Below are positions 15,103 through 23,862 of a DNA stretch of 38,175 bases, piece by piece. The first letter of the stretch is position 1. Each line of letters begins with the position of its first letter. Source of the stretch: Bacteriovoracales bacterium. GTDB lineage: Bacteria; Bdellovibrionota; Bacteriovoracia; Bacteriovoracales; Bacteriovoracaceae. The position numbers and the translations under genes were made by a program. The stretch lies in the NCBI GenBank assembly GCA_028346125.1, contig JAOMEV010000027.1, positions 1 through 38,175 on the forward strand, written 5' to 3'. Below the pieces are notes generated by a model. That model saw only the letters and a list, made by a program, of their open reading frames with translations. It was not told the DNA's origin and ran no database searches.

Positions 15103-16455
15103 ATGAGCATACGACTTCTATTACTATTAGGTGTATTAATCACAACATTTTCCACCCAGGCCTACTATGGGAGATACTCCACCGAAGCGACTCTCACTTT
15201 TTCAGGAAAAATTGAAGTATTTAAAAAAGGCAAGCTGACTCTTACAAAAGTTAAAAGAGACCACCGAGTCAAAAAGCTAATAAGACTCCAAGTTGACCAC
15301 TTAACTGGCTATTTCCAATCAGAGTCTTTTTCCAAAAAGAATAAACTTAAAGGAATCTTAGGCGATGACTATAATTTTTCTATAAATAAAATAGAAAAGG
15401 GAAAGTTGAAAAACCAATATTTTTTAAGCTACGATTTTAATGGAAAAACTTCTTTTGAAAAAAAGATTTTTAAAAACAGAAAAAAAATCAAGATCCCCTT
15501 GAGGCTCCCTATCAACCCAAAAACTGTCTACAAAAAAAGCCTTAAGAGAGGAAAAAACCCCTGCACGGATGAATATTACAATGCAGAAGAAGACTTCTTT
15601 TACTTTTGGGATCCCTATAAAAAAGGCTGCTCCCTCGCAAAAGACTTTAAAAATGTCCCAAAAATAAAGGCCGTTCTGACGCCTATCAAAAATACCCGTT
15701 GGAGTTATCCGGAATACGACAAGCTATTTGGAGATAATGGAAATGGGAAAGACCTAGAAATCTACATTTTCGTCGGCTACATGGATAAACTTAAAACACT
15801 TGATTATCCCAATAAGAAAGATGAATCTTACTCCACTTATAAAAAAATTAAGTCTGGTCTTAAAAGAAAAGGGCTAAAACTTATAAATGAAGAGAAGGAT
15901 TTTAGGCTGGATGGCGATGAAGACGATATCTATGATGGGGCCAACATCTTGTCTGAGTTTACCAAAAAAGTTAAGTTTAATGGAAAGACGGCCAATGTTA
16001 AAATAAAGTTACTCCTTACAGATACAAACATCAACTCTGAGGATGAAACTTTTCATTACTACTACAAGAAGGCACTCAAAACGGCCGATATCATCGAATA
16101 TGAAGGTCACTCGGGACTTGGTGCGAACCTTAGTCTTAAGGACCTAGAAATTAATAGACTTAATAAAAGAAAGTACCAACTCATATTTTTCAACGCTTGC
16201 AGTACATATAAGTACTTTAATGAGGAATATATAAAGGCAAAAGGTGGTACTAAAAACCTTGATATTATTCTATCAGGCCTCCCTACTTACAGTGACAGTG
16301 CAGCAAATAATTCACTTGCTTTTTTAAGAACTTTTTTGGATGCTAAAGCGCTTACTTTTCAAACAATTATTTCAAGGCTTGAGGACTCAAGTAACGATGG
16401 ACCGTTTCTTTATAGCGTTGTTGGCGACGAAGACAACTCGTGGGAACCTCGATAA
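15103..16455 (+). CDS. Secreted protein with caspase/gingipain-like (clan CD) C-terminal region
   Basis: 450 residues with a signal peptide (MSIRLLLLLGVLITTFSTQA, cut before YYG). The N-terminal 190 residues are strand-rich and lysine-rich with a possible disulfide (C154, C176). The C-terminal 250 residues read like a caspase-hemoglobinase fold: IYIFVGYMD, then IIEYEGHSGLG with H336 and YQLIFFNACST with C366, the spaced His-Gly-His/Ser and Asn-Ala-Cys dyad of clan CD peptidases such as gingipain and CHAT. A DGDEDDIYDGAN loop might bind calcium. Gene 16489, a trypsin-like lipoprotein, follows after 33 bases, so the two form an operon; one may process the other. Peptidase activity is inferred from the dyad, not proven. 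Confidence 0.65.
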   Translation: MSIRLLLLLGVLITTFSTQAYYGRYSTEATLTFSGKIEVFKKGKLTLTKVKRDHRVKKLIRLQVDHLTGYFQSESFSKKNKLKGILGDDYNFSINKIEKGKLKNQYFLSYDFNGKTSFEKKIFKNRKKIKIPLRLPINPKTVYKKSLKRGKNPCTDEYYNAEEDFFYFWDPYKKGCSLAKDFKNVPKIKAVLTPIKNTRWSYPEYDKLFGDNGNGKDLEIYIFVGYMDKLKTLDYPNKKDESYSTYKKIKSGLKRKGLKLINEEKDFRLDGDEDDIYDGANILSEFTKKVKFNGKTANVKIKLLLTDTNINSEDETFHYYYKKALKTADIIEYEGHSGLGANLSLKDLEINRLNKRKYQLIFFNACSTYKYFNEEYIKAKGGTKNLDIILSGLPTYSDSAANNSLAFLRTFLDAKALTFQTIISRLEDSSNDGPFLYSVVGDEDNSWEPR

Positions 16456-16488
16456 AAGCCTAAACTCTAGACAAAGGACCTGAGCACT

Positions 16489-17595
16489 ATGCAAAACATC
16501 GGACAAAAACTTCTTTTTGCCCTTTGCCTTCTAGGACTCTTCTCTTGTAGTCCACAGACACATGAAAGCAATCAATTCTCCGCTTCTACAATTATGAACG
16601 GAGAAAAACCTACCGCTGACGAATATAAACAGGTTTTGGCCGTCATCAGAAACGGCGAGGTCGTTTGCTCTGCAACTGCTATAAAAAATAAACTACTCTT
16701 TTCTGCAGCTCACTGCTTTATAGACTTTGAAGAAGTAAGTGTTGGGCCCGGTGAAGATTTTGAAGAGTTTGATAACCTTTTTGAAAACCTTGGTGAGAAC
16801 TATTGTCAATCTTACACAGAATGCCTTGAAGAACTTAATAAAATGACTTTTGCATGGTCCAAAAGGAGTTTCCTTGATTACCACCTTGAAAGGATTGCTG
16901 AAAGCCTCAGTGAGGGCATGAGCATATATCAAGGAAGCGGTAAACCTGGCGGACAAATTGAAGGTAATTACACCATAAAAAGTATTACTCTCGACTATGG
17001 CTGGATACGTATTCTCAAATTAAAGTTGTACGAAACATTTAATGTTTTAACAAGAATTCATCAAAGACAGTTAGACAATATAACAGAGTATGACGAATAT
17101 TCATTCGACTATGCTCAAGTCGTCCTCAAAGAGAGTTTAAAAGAAACAGAAATCATCCGTCCAATCAATGAAGATATTATCCTTGATAATAACCTACCAG
17201 ATGGAAGTAAAGTTATTCTTGTTGGATTTGGCAGTCAACTTTCTGAAGAAGAAAGTGAAGAAGAAAGTGAAGAAGAAAGTGAAGAAGAAGGTGAGGAAGA
17301 GGAAGAACTAGACCCCAATTACGGTGTAAAGATGAAAACAGAGCTTCCTTTGGCCGGAATTATTATGAATGATTCTGGGCTCTTTGCTATTGTTGCTGGC
17401 GAAAATCATGGGGCCTGCGAAGGTGACTCTGGAGGAGCTGCCTACATAAAGTTTCCCAACGGAAAAATTAAGTACCTTGGAATTATTACTGCCGGCGGAG
17501 ACCGCTGCGGAGAGTCAGTTCTCTGGTCCAATGGCGACACTAGCGTTCAAGGTAATACCATCATCAATATAAAACTTGATCCCGAGTATATTTAA
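16489..17595 (+). CDS. Trypsin-like (S1 family) serine protease lipoprotein
   Basis: 368 residues. A lipoprotein signal peptide ends in LLGLFSC with the lipidated Cys at 20. The chymotrypsin triad is visible: H75 in FSAAHCF, D207 in SFDYAQV and S314 in CEGDSGGAAYI, followed by GIITAGGDRCG. Between H75 and D207 lies an insertion of about 60 residues, and before the catalytic serine a run of Glu/Ser residues (about 252-273) made by tandem 12-bp DNA repeats. With the upstream gene it forms a secreted two-protease operon. It is probably anchored in the outer membrane. The target, whether host or prey protein or its own partner, is unknown. Confidence 0.88.
   Translation: MQNIGQKLLFALCLLGLFSCSPQTHESNQFSASTIMNGEKPTADEYKQVLAVIRNGEVVCSATAIKNKLLFSAAHCFIDFEEVSVGPGEDFEEFDNLFENLGENYCQSYTECLEELNKMTFAWSKRSFLDYHLERIAESLSEGMSIYQGSGKPGGQIEGNYTIKSITLDYGWIRILKLKLYETFNVLTRIHQRQLDNITEYDEYSFDYAQVVLKESLKETEIIRPINEDIILDNNLPDGSKVILVGFGSQLSEEESEEESEEESEEEGEEEEELDPNYGVKMKTELPLAGIIMNDSGLFAIVAGENHGACEGDSGGAAYIKFPNGKIKYLGIITAGGDRCGESVLWSNGDTSVQGNTIINIKLDPEYI
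17245..17292 (+). repeat. Tandem 12-bp repeat in the protease gene
   Basis: Four units of GAAGAAGAAAGT (the last ends GGT) encode repeated EEES/EEEG. The repeat is in frame, so loss or gain of units would change the length of the acidic loop without breaking the gene. Confidence 0.85.
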
Positions 17596-17601
17596 TCTGA
17601 G

Positions 17602-17631
17602 GGCCTTCTTTCAAATATAGATAGGAAGGCC
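17602..17631. terminator. Possible bidirectional terminator between convergent genes
   Basis: GGCCTTC and GAAGGCC form a 7-bp stem with a 16-base loop between the protease stop and the end of the kinase gene. No U-run follows on either strand, so the call is weak. It overlaps the last kinase codons. Confidence 0.3.
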
Positions 17632-19449
17632 TATAATAAAAGTTGTTCCCATTTCAAGCTTAGACTCAACTTTGATTTCACCACCAAGTTTTTCGACCTC
17701 ATACTTTACGGCCTCAAGCCCCACTCCTCGACCGGAAATTTCATCAACTTTCTCTTTTGAAGAAACGCCCTGATGAAAAATCAATTGAAGTAATTCCTCA
17801 TCCTTCATTTTATTTAATTTACCTTTTTCTATACCCGCTACTTTTTTAATTTTCTTTGGATCAATGCCACGACCATCATCTTCAATTATTATTATGAGTT
17901 TATTCTCATTTTTTTTAATATCTACAGCAATAAGACCAACTTCCCCCTTATTTTTATCCACTCTTTCTTCTACCGCTTCGATTCCATGATCGACAGCATT
18001 TCTAAAAATGTGAATACAAGAAGATAAAAAGTCACTATACCGATCCAAGTCTAACCTTATTGAGCTTTCTTTAACTTCAAACCGAACCTCTTTCCCCTGT
18101 GGAGAAGAAAGCTGATAAATGAGATGAGAAAAATCCTTAAACCTTAAATCCAAAGTGCCTAAAATAAACTTGTCTTTAAAGCTTGTATAACTTTTAGAGT
18201 CCTCCCCAAACTCATTGACTAAAAACTCCTTCACCGAAGAAATTTTTACAGACCTAAAATTTCTATCTTCAAGGAAAAAGACTTTATTTGCCAATTCCAA
18301 AAGTCCCTTATTTTCTATTTGAAAGTTTCCCAAAAGTTTGACCAGGGAATTGAAAAGTTCTTCACAAGTTTGTAATTCCTTAACATCAATATCTTTTTTG
18401 TCTTGAAGAATACTTAAGTGTGACTCAAAATCATGGCAACATCTAACAAGTTTTCCCATTTTGAATTGGGAAAATCTCGCCTTTAAAGTATGTATTTTTC
18501 GAAAAATATCATCAATTTTATTTTCGGCCATTCCCTTTTCAAAAAATATTCCAAAATTCCAAAAGGCATCATTGGCATCCGTTACAAGGTCTAAAAACTC
18601 TATAGTATTGGTTAAAATTAAATTATATGTAACACCTTTCTCTTGTTGCTCCATGGCCTTGAGTTTAAACTCTCTCTCCTTGGTTTTATCCGAAGTAATA
18701 CATATAACCTTACTTAACTTTTTATCATGGCTTTTTTCATATATAGGTCTGTACTCAAACTCCAAGTACTTACCTTCTATTTTTTCAAATGATCTAGGGG
18801 CCAAAGAAACTAAATCTTTGAAGTTAATTTTGCCACTCCAAACATTTCTACACCACTTTTTAAAGTTTTCCTTTTCATCATTATTCATACGTAAAATTTC
18901 TGAAATATTTTTTCCAGTTGGAGACGTTTTAAAAAAGTTTTCCACGACTTTTGTAGAACCGGGAGAGACGTCTCCTTGTTCATCAAAGATCATAAACCCT
19001 TGCCCCAAGTTTTCCAAAAGGTTAACCATATCCTTTTTTTGCTTTAAAATTTTTTCTCTGCTTAACTTAATTTCCAGGTGGGTTTTAACTCTTGAAAGAA
19101 ATTCAGATTCATGAAAAGGCTTGGTTATAAAGTCCACACCTCCGACCTCAAAGCCCTTAAGTACATCTTCAAGCTCATTTTTCATTGTTAAAAAAATAAT
19201 TGGGATATCACTTAGGTTAGAACTTTTTTTAAACCATTTGCAAACTTCAAAACCGTCCATATCAGGCATCATAATATCAAGAAGGATGAGGTCTGGGCTG
19301 GCCTCTTTGGCGACTTCTATGGCCTCTTTTCCGCTTTGAGTGATTGAAATTTTATACCCGGACTTTTCAAGGGTTCTTCCGGCCACCTGAAGGTTTTTTA
19401 GGTCATCATCGACAACCAAAATAAGGGGTTGATCATATTCATTTTTCAT
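17611..19449 (-). CDS. Hybrid signalling protein: receiver, PAS-like, HPt-like and CheA-type ATPase domains
   Basis: 612 residues. Residues 1-130 are a receiver with D13-D15 acidic cluster, phosphoacceptor D58 (LLDIMMPDMDGF) and K110. Residues 140-255 look PAS-like (GQGFMIFDEQGDV). An HPt-like helix carries H320 in FRKIHTLKARF, the counterpart of the CheA P1 histidine. The C-terminal ATPase is of the CheA kind: N-box IFRNAVDHGIE (484-490), DDGRGID (524-530) and the ISGRGVGLEAVK lid. No CheW-like domain follows, so this is not a chemotaxis CheA. It may phosphorylate its own HPt and pass the phosphate to a free receiver such as 6967-7410 (inference). No SD. The gene ending the window at 37363 is a paralog. 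Confidence 0.88.
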   Translation of the reverse strand: MKNEYDQPLILVVDDDLKNLQVAGRTLEKSGYKISITQSGKEAIEVAKEASPDLILLDIMMPDMDGFEVCKWFKKSSNLSDIPIIFLTMKNELEDVLKGFEVGGVDFITKPFHESEFLSRVKTHLEIKLSREKILKQKKDMVNLLENLGQGFMIFDEQGDVSPGSTKVVENFFKTSPTGKNISEILRMNNDEKENFKKWCRNVWSGKINFKDLVSLAPRSFEKIEGKYLEFEYRPIYEKSHDKKLSKVICITSDKTKEREFKLKAMEQQEKGVTYNLILTNTIEFLDLVTDANDAFWNFGIFFEKGMAENKIDDIFRKIHTLKARFSQFKMGKLVRCCHDFESHLSILQDKKDIDVKELQTCEELFNSLVKLLGNFQIENKGLLELANKVFFLEDRNFRSVKISSVKEFLVNEFGEDSKSYTSFKDKFILGTLDLRFKDFSHLIYQLSSPQGKEVRFEVKESSIRLDLDRYSDFLSSCIHIFRNAVDHGIEAVEERVDKNKGEVGLIAVDIKKNENKLIIIIEDDGRGIDPKKIKKVAGIEKGKLNKMKDEELLQLIFHQGVSSKEKVDEISGRGVGLEAVKYEVEKLGGEIKVESKLEMGTTFIIGLPIYI

Positions 19450-19513
19450 TAACTATATGATCGGAAAAAGGCATTAATTCTATAAACAGGTAACCGACAG
19501 GGGAAATCAGTCT

Positions 19514-19678
19514 TTAAAGATCATCTTCATTATTGGCCCAATCAGTTTTATATAATCGGCCATCGTCATGTTGATAAAGTCTATTTCTTTCTTCTACTTC
19601 AGTAGGCCACTGTTTATCGGGTTCGACAATATCATAAACCAGTATCAGAGCGGGAACAACAAGAATATACCACAGCAT
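19514..19678 (-). CDS. Small membrane protein, 54 residues
   Basis: An ATG at 19678 is preceded by a perfect AGGAGG (4-base spacing). The product starts MLWYILVVPALILVYDIV, one membrane helix, and continues with a charged tail (EPDKQWPTEVEERNRLYQ, ending ANNEDDL). The charge pattern places the C-terminus in the cytoplasm or periplasm with equal likelihood. It lies 64 bases upstream of the hybrid kinase in the same direction and could share its transcript. Too short for usual gene-calling limits. No family recognised. It accounts for most of the 19450-19829 spacer; the remainder holds a perfect TTGACA at 19755-19760 pointing at the ParB-like gene. Confidence 0.65.
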   Translation of the reverse strand: MLWYILVVPALILVYDIVEPDKQWPTEVEERNRLYQHDDGRLYKTDWANNEDDL

Positions 19679-19829
19679 TACGCCTCCTCTCCCACTCTTT
19701 AAACATATTGGGTTAAAGATGTAAAATGCCTTATTTATTTCAATAAAATTTATTTTGACATGGCAGACCTTTGATTTCCTTATTTAAAGCCGATAGTTGG
19801 TGTCGAACAACTATTCGCAAGAGAAAAGC

Positions 19830-20765
19830 ATGGCCAGAAAAAAAACTAAAAAGGTCGTTCCGCCAAAAAGTAGAGGCCTTTCCCCTAAGGAAGTTGCCTC
19901 AAAAAAATCTTTCCCTTTAAAAGTAAACGAAATCATGGAAGGGATAGAAGTTGATGGAGGTCGAATATTAAGTGTCTATCGAGAGCCCTTAGGTGGTCAT
20001 TGGGTTTTGCTATCTTCTCTCCCCCTGGACCAAGTTGAACCGACACCTTACCAAAGAAAGCTTTCAGAACCTCATGTGAAAAACTTAGCGAGAGTCATAG
20101 ACCAAACCGACCGTTTTCTAGATCCTGTTATTGCAGTTAGGGTAGGAAAGAAACAATACCAAGTTCCTAATGGGTACCACCGTTTAGGAGCTTTAAAAAC
20201 ATTAGGAGCAAAAACAGTTATGGCGCTCGTAATGGTGGACCAAGAAGTGGCAAAAATGATTTTGGCCCTTAATGTGGAAAAATCTCATAATTTAAGGGAA
20301 AAATCTCATGAAGTTATATCATTGGCCGAACACCTTATGAGTGAAGGTCATTATAAAGAAAGTGATTTTACTCTTGAGTTTGAGTCACCTGTCTTTTTAA
20401 CCTTGGGACTTTGCTATAGGGAAAATGGCCGATTTTCTGGCTCTGCTTATCAAAGTTTACTTAAAAGAATTGATAAGTTTCAAAGAAAGTCGTTAGACAT
20501 GGCCATAAAGCAAAGAATTATTTGGTCAACTCTATTACTTGAAACTGATGAGAGAGTATCTGAAATTGTTATGGAATTAAAAAACAGAGGAATGGTTTCA
20601 AATTATTTAAAAAATTATGTTGTGGCCAGAATAAACCCTTTAAGATTTAACCTTAAAAGAAATCACGGCTTAACAATGGAAGATGGACTACAACAGGCCC
20701 TAAAGGCCGCAGTTAAATTTAATTTGAGTAGTATATCAGAAAAGGACCTCTTAAAGGTCGGCTAA
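19830..20765 (+). CDS. ParB/sulfiredoxin-fold (ParB N-terminal-like) protein
   Basis: 311 residues from the ATG at 19830; a TTG at 19797 would sit almost at the predicted transcript start from TTGACA (19755-19760), and so is less likely. Residues about 60-160 form a ParB-like nucleotide-binding domain: SSLPLDQVEPTPYQRK (box I), then YQVPNGYHRLGALKTLG, where GYHR stands for the family GEHR/GxxR phosphate-binding motif. The C-terminal half is helical and lacks a recognisable KorB/ParB DNA-binding helix-turn-helix. It has no ParA neighbour, so it is not the chromosome partition locus. The very basic N-terminus could bind nucleic acid. It is convergent with the kinase gene at 20767, 1 base apart. 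Confidence 0.78.
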   Translation: MARKKTKKVVPPKSRGLSPKEVASKKSFPLKVNEIMEGIEVDGGRILSVYREPLGGHWVLLSSLPLDQVEPTPYQRKLSEPHVKNLARVIDQTDRFLDPVIAVRVGKKQYQVPNGYHRLGALKTLGAKTVMALVMVDQEVAKMILALNVEKSHNLREKSHEVISLAEHLMSEGHYKESDFTLEFESPVFLTLGLCYRENGRFSGSAYQSLLKRIDKFQRKSLDMAIKQRIIWSTLLLETDERVSEIVMELKNRGMVSNYLKNYVVARINPLRFNLKRNHGLTMEDGLQQALKAAVKFNLSSISEKDLLKVG

Positions 20766-20766
20766 A

Positions 20767-23442
20767 TTAATCCTTCATTTTTTTTACAAGTTCGTGAAAC
20801 CCATTTAACTCCTTTTCAATAGAGTTAATTTCAAACTTTTTGCAATGTCGCATAACTTTAACAGACCACTCCTTTAAGGCCGAACTATTATGTTCTTTAG
20901 CAATTTCCGTCACTTTTTTACCCAATGACTCTATCAGGTTTATCTCCATAAGGTCTTTTACCTCGTCAACTTCTTTTCCCAGCAAATTAATTTTTTCGAA
21001 AAGTCCTTCACGGTCTTTAATATTTAAATTGTCAAACTTAATAGCACTTTCTTCCTTTGTTTTATTCCCTCGATTAATAAACTTAGAAATAATTTTATGA
21101 TAGTTTTCTACTGAATCATAAACATAGAGAGAGTCTTTTAAACGAGTACGATTGGTCACTAATTTTAAATAAGGGATATCCTTTAATAGAAACATTTTAA
21201 AATTCAAAAACTGGACAAGTGAGGTCAAATCTCTTTGAACCAATATTAAATCGGCCCTTGAAAAGTTTATATAGCCTGAAAAGGCCTCTAAGTTAGTAAA
21301 GGTAAGTACATTTAGGTTCAATTCCTCCAATGTTTCTTTCACCTTTTCCATCATATATTTGTTTTCCTCAATAATACAAACTACTTCCTGAGAGAAGGGT
21401 TGAACTGATTCAATTTCATCTCCCTTTTCTAATTCAATTACAGAAATATTTGGAAGCTTAACCAAAAAGTGAGTTCCTTCATTTAAAACACTGGTCACTT
21501 TAATTTCGCCTTTCATTCTTGTCGTAATGGCATCAACAAAACTAAGTCCTAGTCCCAATCCTTCCGAAGCACTAAGGCTTCCCTTAACCTTTGCAAACGG
21601 TTTAAATACCTTTTTTAATTCCTCTTTACTCATTCCGATGCCAGAGTCCTCCACATTTATAATTATGCTCCCTTTCTTTTCATTTCCCTCAAAATCCAAA
21701 GTCAGTTTCACATCCCCTTTTTCTGTAAACTTAATAGCATTACTCAAAACTGCTTCCAATAATTCTTCAAATCGAAAGGGGTCGATATCAATAGTCGATG
21801 GTAATCCCTCTTTAAAAATGTAACTAAAGTCAATTTCCTTTCTTTCAGCAAGGTTTGACATTCTTGGTAAAAGACTTTTTTCTAGGATAACTAAATCAAA
21901 ATGTGCCTTATTTAAAAGAAGATCACCTGACTCTATTTTTGAAAGATCGAGAATTTTATCCAAAGTTTTATTAAGTTCAACACCTGACTCGCTTATCGAC
22001 TGTAAATAATCTTTTTGGGCCTCTGTATGATAGGCGCTTTTTAAAATATCGGTAAAACCCATAATCGCGTTCAAAGGAGTTTTTATTTCATGAGAAATAT
22101 TTGAAAGAAAATTAGTTTTAAGCTTGTTTGATTCTTCAACTTCTTTCAAGGCCCCTTCTAAATCCTCTACAGACTTCATTAAAAGGTTTGAAAAGTTACT
22201 TAGGTCATCCGCTTTAACTTCTATTTCCTTTTTGGCCTCTTCTAATTCCTCTGCCTTACTTTCAGATTCAATTTTTTGTCGATTTAATATCCCAATATAT
22301 CCCGTGGAAAATATTCCCAACTGAACAATTAAACCGAAGAATAATCCTTTTTCTAAAAAAAATAAATTTTTAAAGGAACCTAAGTAAACAGAGAGTGTCA
22401 TTAATATACCTAAAATGAGAAAGATGAAAGAATAAAGAAGGGGGCGAACAAAGGTCCCTCCGTATTTATTAAGAACAAAAATACATGTGCCCGAAAATAT
22501 CATTGAAAATAAACCGTAAGGAAGTATCACGTAGGCCACAGTCCATTCCTCATTTCCTAAAAAAAATATTAAAACAAGAAGAAAAATAGAAAAAATACTT
22601 AAAATATCAATCATCCTTCCCATTTTTTCAAAGCGGTCATTTAAATAAGTTTTTATAAAATAATTAAAAGACATCGAAGTTAATAAAATAAAAATATGAA
22701 AGCCCTGGTTTTGGATCCAGGGGGAGTTCGGGTAAATATACTTTGCCCCCAACCCCGTATATGAAAGGAGAAGCCCCATGTAAGAAAGAATATAAACACC
22801 TAAAAATAAATAACTTCCGTGGATATCTTCATGAGATATGCCAATAAGCCTAGAATAAAAATAGGAAATAAAATTGAAAAAAATGATCCATGAAATAATA
22901 CCGAAGAAAAAGCCATAAAAATAATTATCTTTTTCATTTTTTTCTGTAAATACATCAGGTCTGTAAACTTTAAGAGGAAAAATCACTCCTGAATAAGTTT
23001 TCACCTTAAAGTATATAACCTTTTCTTTTTCAGAAAGTTTTATATTGAACGAAAAATTTCTGTCTTTGATTTCCCTTTTACTAAAAGCAAACGTATCTCC
23101 CATTTTATGAGAGACCCAAGCTTTTCCATTTTTTCTATAAATATTTAACTCATCAATAAGAGGGTTTTCGACACTTAAAATGTAAGATGTTTCTGAAGTA
23201 TTTATTGTTTTAAGGGTTACCCTAAACCAATAAACCGATGAAGATAAACCAAGGTTAGGGATATCCGTTGAGGCCAAAAGAAAGCTCTCTAAAAGAACAT
23301 CATTGATTTCTAATTTCCCCCTAGAGTCTTCAAAGTACTCAATTGTTTTTACAACCGATTTCGCTTCACGAGCATTTACCAATGTGGCTTTTCCAAATAA
23401 AAAACAAAAAGAAAATATTAAAAGGGTCAAAAACTTAAACAA
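20767..23442 (-). CDS. 7TM-DISM sensor histidine kinase with inactive receiver and C-terminal HPt-like segment
   Basis: About 891 residues from the TTG at 23442: GGGGA lies 6-7 bases upstream and the protein then begins with a signal peptide (FKFLTLLIFSFCFLFG ... VNA). A longer frame reaches 23469. Order: periplasmic DISM-type sensor (about 25-170), seven membrane helices (175-390), coiled coil (400-440), HisKA with H451 in SNISHEIKTPLNAIMG, HATPase with N568 (SNAIKF), DSGIGM and GLGLGLSFV, then a receiver-like domain in which the phosphorylated Asp is replaced by Gln (LILVQRD, about 736) and the acidic pair is EE, so it cannot take phosphate normally. The last ~90 residues resemble a small HPt-like helical tail. 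Sensed signal unknown; DISM domains often bind carbohydrate. Confidence 0.9.
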   Translation of the reverse strand: MFKFLTLLIFSFCFLFGKATLVNAREAKSVVKTIEYFEDSRGKLEINDVLLESFLLASTDIPNLGLSSSVYWFRVTLKTINTSETSYILSVENPLIDELNIYRKNGKAWVSHKMGDTFAFSKREIKDRNFSFNIKLSEKEKVIYFKVKTYSGVIFPLKVYRPDVFTEKNEKDNYFYGFFFGIISWIIFFNFISYFYSRLIGISHEDIHGSYLFLGVYILSYMGLLLSYTGLGAKYIYPNSPWIQNQGFHIFILLTSMSFNYFIKTYLNDRFEKMGRMIDILSIFSIFLLVLIFFLGNEEWTVAYVILPYGLFSMIFSGTCIFVLNKYGGTFVRPLLYSFIFLILGILMTLSVYLGSFKNLFFLEKGLFFGLIVQLGIFSTGYIGILNRQKIESESKAEELEEAKKEIEVKADDLSNFSNLLMKSVEDLEGALKEVEESNKLKTNFLSNISHEIKTPLNAIMGFTDILKSAYHTEAQKDYLQSISESGVELNKTLDKILDLSKIESGDLLLNKAHFDLVILEKSLLPRMSNLAERKEIDFSYIFKEGLPSTIDIDPFRFEELLEAVLSNAIKFTEKGDVKLTLDFEGNEKKGSIIINVEDSGIGMSKEELKKVFKPFAKVKGSLSASEGLGLGLSFVDAITTRMKGEIKVTSVLNEGTHFLVKLPNISVIELEKGDEIESVQPFSQEVVCIIEENKYMMEKVKETLEELNLNVLTFTNLEAFSGYINFSRADLILVQRDLTSLVQFLNFKMFLLKDIPYLKLVTNRTRLKDSLYVYDSVENYHKIISKFINRGNKTKEESAIKFDNLNIKDREGLFEKINLLGKEVDEVKDLMEINLIESLGKKVTEIAKEHNSSALKEWSVKVMRHCKKFEINSIEKELNGFHELVKKMKD

Positions 23443-23531
23443 TGGCAATTCCCCAATAGATTCAAGCAACCAGACTCTTTCTATCGGTTTAATCTAGAGA
23501 TACGTTGATTGTTTTAGTTTAAAAATGACAT

Positions 23532-23557
23532 AAAAAAGGGCCTAAGAACGGCCCTTT
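23532..23557 (-). terminator. Rho-independent terminator of the Trp-rich gene
   Basis: On the minus strand AAAGGGCC-GTTCTTA-GGCCCTTT is a perfect 8-bp stem followed by TTTTTTA, 32 bases after the stop at 23589. It also insulates the kinase gene promoter region that follows. Confidence 0.9.
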
Positions 23558-23588
23558 AAACAATTTAAATTTTCTTATCAACTAAAAA

Positions 23589-23849
23589 TTATTGATTCCA
23601 CTCACAAACACTCTTTGCCCATGATGATTTAGTTCTCTCAACCCAATCACACTTACCAAGCCTTCCACTAACAAAATTTTCTAGTTCTTGAGGGTCTTTT
23701 ACATCAAGCCATAGAGTAAGATCCCAATCACCCATTGTCGACCAGGCCCACTTAACTTCTTTCCAGTCTTTTAAAAATTTCCAATCCCAATCAGATCTTG
23801 CTTCGCCTCTCCACTTAACATCAACCTGTGCATACCATCTTTTTTCCAT
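23589..23849 (-). CDS. Small tryptophan-rich protein resembling a stand-alone Lrp/AsnC ligand-binding (RAM-like) domain
   Basis: 86 residues, 12 of them tryptophan. The order of elements reads like the alpha-beta RAM/AsnC C-terminal domain: VDVKWRGEAR strand, WKEVKWAWSTMGDWDLTLWLDV (the family V-x-GxxD turn), PQELENFVSGRLGK helix, CDWVERTKSSW strand. Such free-standing domains bind amino acids or act as regulatory subunits. There is no DNA-binding helix-turn-helix. AGGGG lies 8 bases upstream of the ATG, and an 18-bp palindrome lies just ahead of the RBS. It has its own terminator. The high Trp content would make expression sensitive to tryptophan supply (inference). Confidence 0.7.
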   Translation of the reverse strand: MEKRWYAQVDVKWRGEARSDWDWKFLKDWKEVKWAWSTMGDWDLTLWLDVKDPQELENFVSGRLGKCDWVERTKSSWAKSVCEWNQ

Positions 23850-23862
23850 AATTTTGCCCCTT

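Noticed and set aside
18461-19114. 217-residue open frame on the plus strand opposite the hybrid kinase
   Set aside because: It is antisense to a domain-rich kinase; the translation is low-complexity Ser/Phe/Leu and has no RBS or motif.
17611-19449. Whether the first kinase is a chemotaxis CheA
   Set aside because: It has no C-terminal CheW-like domain and begins with a receiver, with no che genes beside it.
19797-20765. ParB-like gene as chromosome partition ParB
   Set aside because: There is no ParA gene, no parS-like cluster seen nearby and no clear helix-turn-helix; only the N-terminal ParB fold is evident.
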